From contig JBBDRV010000109.1 of the NCBI GenBank assembly GCA_040905285.1, forward strand, positions 1 to 7,269: a stretch of DNA of 7,269 nt, written 5' to 3'. Positions 6,272-7,269 of the stretch are shown here, one piece after another. Source of the DNA: JBBDRV01 sp040905285. GTDB lineage: Bacteria; Bacteroidota; Rhodothermia; Balneolales; Balneolaceae. The notes under the pieces were generated by a model. That model searched no databases and was not told where the DNA came from. It was given only the letters and a program-made list of their open reading frames with translations. Within the stretch, counting starts at the first letter, position 1; each line of letters opens with the position of its first letter. The translations under genes and the position numbers were made by a program.

Positions 6272-6306
6272 TGACTGCAGTATTGCCGTCGGCTCGAATC
6301 TGCCGG

Positions 6307-7269
6307 TCAATTCGTGCTGCTTACATTTCTGCTCTGTTCGTATTCTACTTTATAGTCCCTGATTGCACGGAAGATAGCCGATGCCACTATGGACTGGCCA
6401 TAGTCACTCGACAGGTACCTGGCTTCATCAGAATTGGTGATGAAGCCGAGTTCTACCAGCAGTGCAGGCATCGACGCATGGTAAAGCACGACGAATTGCG
6501 CCTGCTTGACTCCCCTGGACGGCCTTTGGGCACGTTCACGGAACTGGTAGTCCAGCTTTCCTGCAATTCTTTCACTGATCGATATATTCCCGGCATTGGC
6601 CAGTTCATAGATAAGCAGGTCTTCTTCGGACAGTTCATCCATTCCGTTTCCGTCTTCCAGGCGCACCACACTGTTCTCCCTTTTCATCACATCGAGGGCG
6701 GATTCGGATCTGGCCAGACCGAGGAAATAGACCTCGCTCCCCCGGACATTAGTATTCTGCCTGTAGGCATTGGCATGGATCGAGACAAACAGGTCACCCC
6801 GGGCCCTGTTCGCCACACGGCCGCGCTCCTGCAGTTCAACAAAATTATCCGCTTCCCGGGTATAAATGACATTGATATCGGGCAGGTGCTCTTCAATGTA
6901 CCCGCCCAGCTTAAAGGCGACATTGAGGGTTATTTCTTTTTCCCGGAGGCCGTTGTAGCCGATCGTCCCCGGATCCTTTCCGCCATGGCCCGCATCAATG
7001 ACGATCGTGTCAAAATTCAGATTCTCCCGAATCCGGCTGTACCCGTCATCAGCCAGATTTGCGGGCATCTCACCGTGATTGTCGTCCGGTTCCTCGTCCA
7101 TCATCATGTTCCATATAAACGGGTCGGTCCGTTCGGATACGGCAGCGATCTCTTCACGGGTTGATTCGGTGAACGCCAGCAGCAGATCCCGCTCGTTCTG
7201 ATCGGGATAGGCCCGGACGTGGTAGTAATTCTGCTCATTCAGCAGTATATCAAAGCCGTATCCTTCAGC
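6307..7269 (-). CDS. N-acetylmuramoyl-L-alanine amidase (AmiC-type, Amidase_3), 5' end outside window
   Basis: The enzyme cleaves the amide bond between MurNAc and the stem peptide of peptidoglycan, mainly to separate daughter cells. The visible 320 residues are the C-terminal part; the frame stays open to the window edge. Numbered from the Met codon at 7107, the zinc ligands are H41 (DAGHGGKDPG), E56 (LREKEITL) and H111 (SIHANA). The catalytic glutamate is E219 (LLVELGFITN). Between them, at about 135-190, lies the helical insertion typical of division amidases (RENS..., then EEDLLIYELANAGNISISER). In AmiB/AmiC this region blocks the active site until an EnvC/NlpD-type activator binds. The Met at 7107 is unlikely to be the start. 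It begins MMMDEEPDDN, with no signal peptide, whereas this enzyme must be exported, and 54 plausible codons precede it. Those include an acidic linker and a segment (YYHVRAYPDQNERDLLLAF) I could not assign. Confidence 0.92.
   Translation of the reverse strand, partial: AEGYGFDILLNEQNYYHVRAYPDQNERDLLLAFTESTREEIAAVSERTDPFIWNMMMDEEPDDNHGEMPANLADDGYSRIRENLNFDTIVIDAGHGGKDPGTIGYNGLREKEITLNVAFKLGGYIEEHLPDINVIYTREADNFVELQERGRVANRARGDLFVSIHANAYRQNTNVRGSEVYFLGLARSESALDVMKRENSVVRLEDGNGMDELSEEDLLIYELANAGNISISERIAGKLDYQFRERAQRPSRGVKQAQFVVLYHASMPALLVELGFITNSDEARYLSSDYGQSIVASAIFRAIRDYKVEYEQSRNVSSTN

Noticed and set aside
6307..7107. Treating the amidase as a complete 266-residue protein starting at 7107
   Set aside because: The frame remains open for 54 more codons to the edge, and the N-terminus would lack the export signal this enzyme needs.
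6259..7164. A 301-codon plus-strand open frame opposite the amidase
   Set aside because: It is antisense to a gene with complete zinc and catalytic motifs. Its own translation shows no domain, and such long shadows are common opposite GC-rich genes.
1..7269. A novel defence, mobile or biosynthetic system in the window
   Set aside because: Every complete gene matches a known housekeeping family or a known conserved domain. There is no integrase, transposase, repeat array, or cluster of unknown genes.

Overview
The window looks like an ordinary chromosomal stretch from a Bacteroidota-type bacterium, most likely the Balneolota/Rhodothermota side of that assemblage. This is inferred from a DUF4296-type lipoprotein (a family essentially confined to this group), an SdhB whose three iron-sulfur clusters are intact and which appears to follow sdhA, a type III pantothenate kinase, and the near absence of Shine-Dalgarno sequences in front of the genes. 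No rRNA or tRNA gene, CRISPR array, insertion sequence, phage gene or toxin-antitoxin pair is visible, and base composition looks even throughout.

Layout, left to right. (1) Bases 2-52 encode the last residues of a gene that is probably sdhA. It is followed 19 bases later by sdhB (72-830, +). (2) A 164-base convergent spacer (831-994) carries an imperfect tandem duplication and a hairpin. (3) A nucleoside:H+ symporter-type MFS permease lies on the minus strand (995-2266). It is divergent, across 81 bases, from (4) a RecQ-family helicase on the plus strand (2348-4279). (5) A 34-base convergent gap separates recQ from a minus-strand two-gene operon: a short-chain dehydrogenase (4667-5383) overlapping by four bases (ATGA) with a small lipoprotein gene (4314-4670). 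(6) An AT-rich 71-base divergent promoter region leads to coaX (5455-6195, +). (7) A 111-base convergent spacer with a strong bulged hairpin and short repeats separates coaX from (8) an AmiC-type N-acetylmuramoyl-L-alanine amidase (6307 to beyond the right edge, -), whose N-terminus is outside the window.

The genes are housekeeping functions without a shared pathway: respiration/TCA cycle (SdhB), nucleoside uptake, DNA repair (RecQ), redox metabolism (SDR), coenzyme A synthesis (CoaX) and cell-wall splitting at division (amidase). Only sdhA-sdhB and SDR-lipoprotein look like operons.

I do not see a new biological system here. The most interesting feature is the architecture of the RecQ protein. 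Its four-cysteine zinc motif has the same internal spacing as in E. coli RecQ but lies about 170 residues further downstream, after a winged-helix-like region. A short helical C-terminal module occupies the place of HRDC. Other observations concern small repeats in spacers, a homopolymer run between two candidate start codons, and SD-less translation starts.
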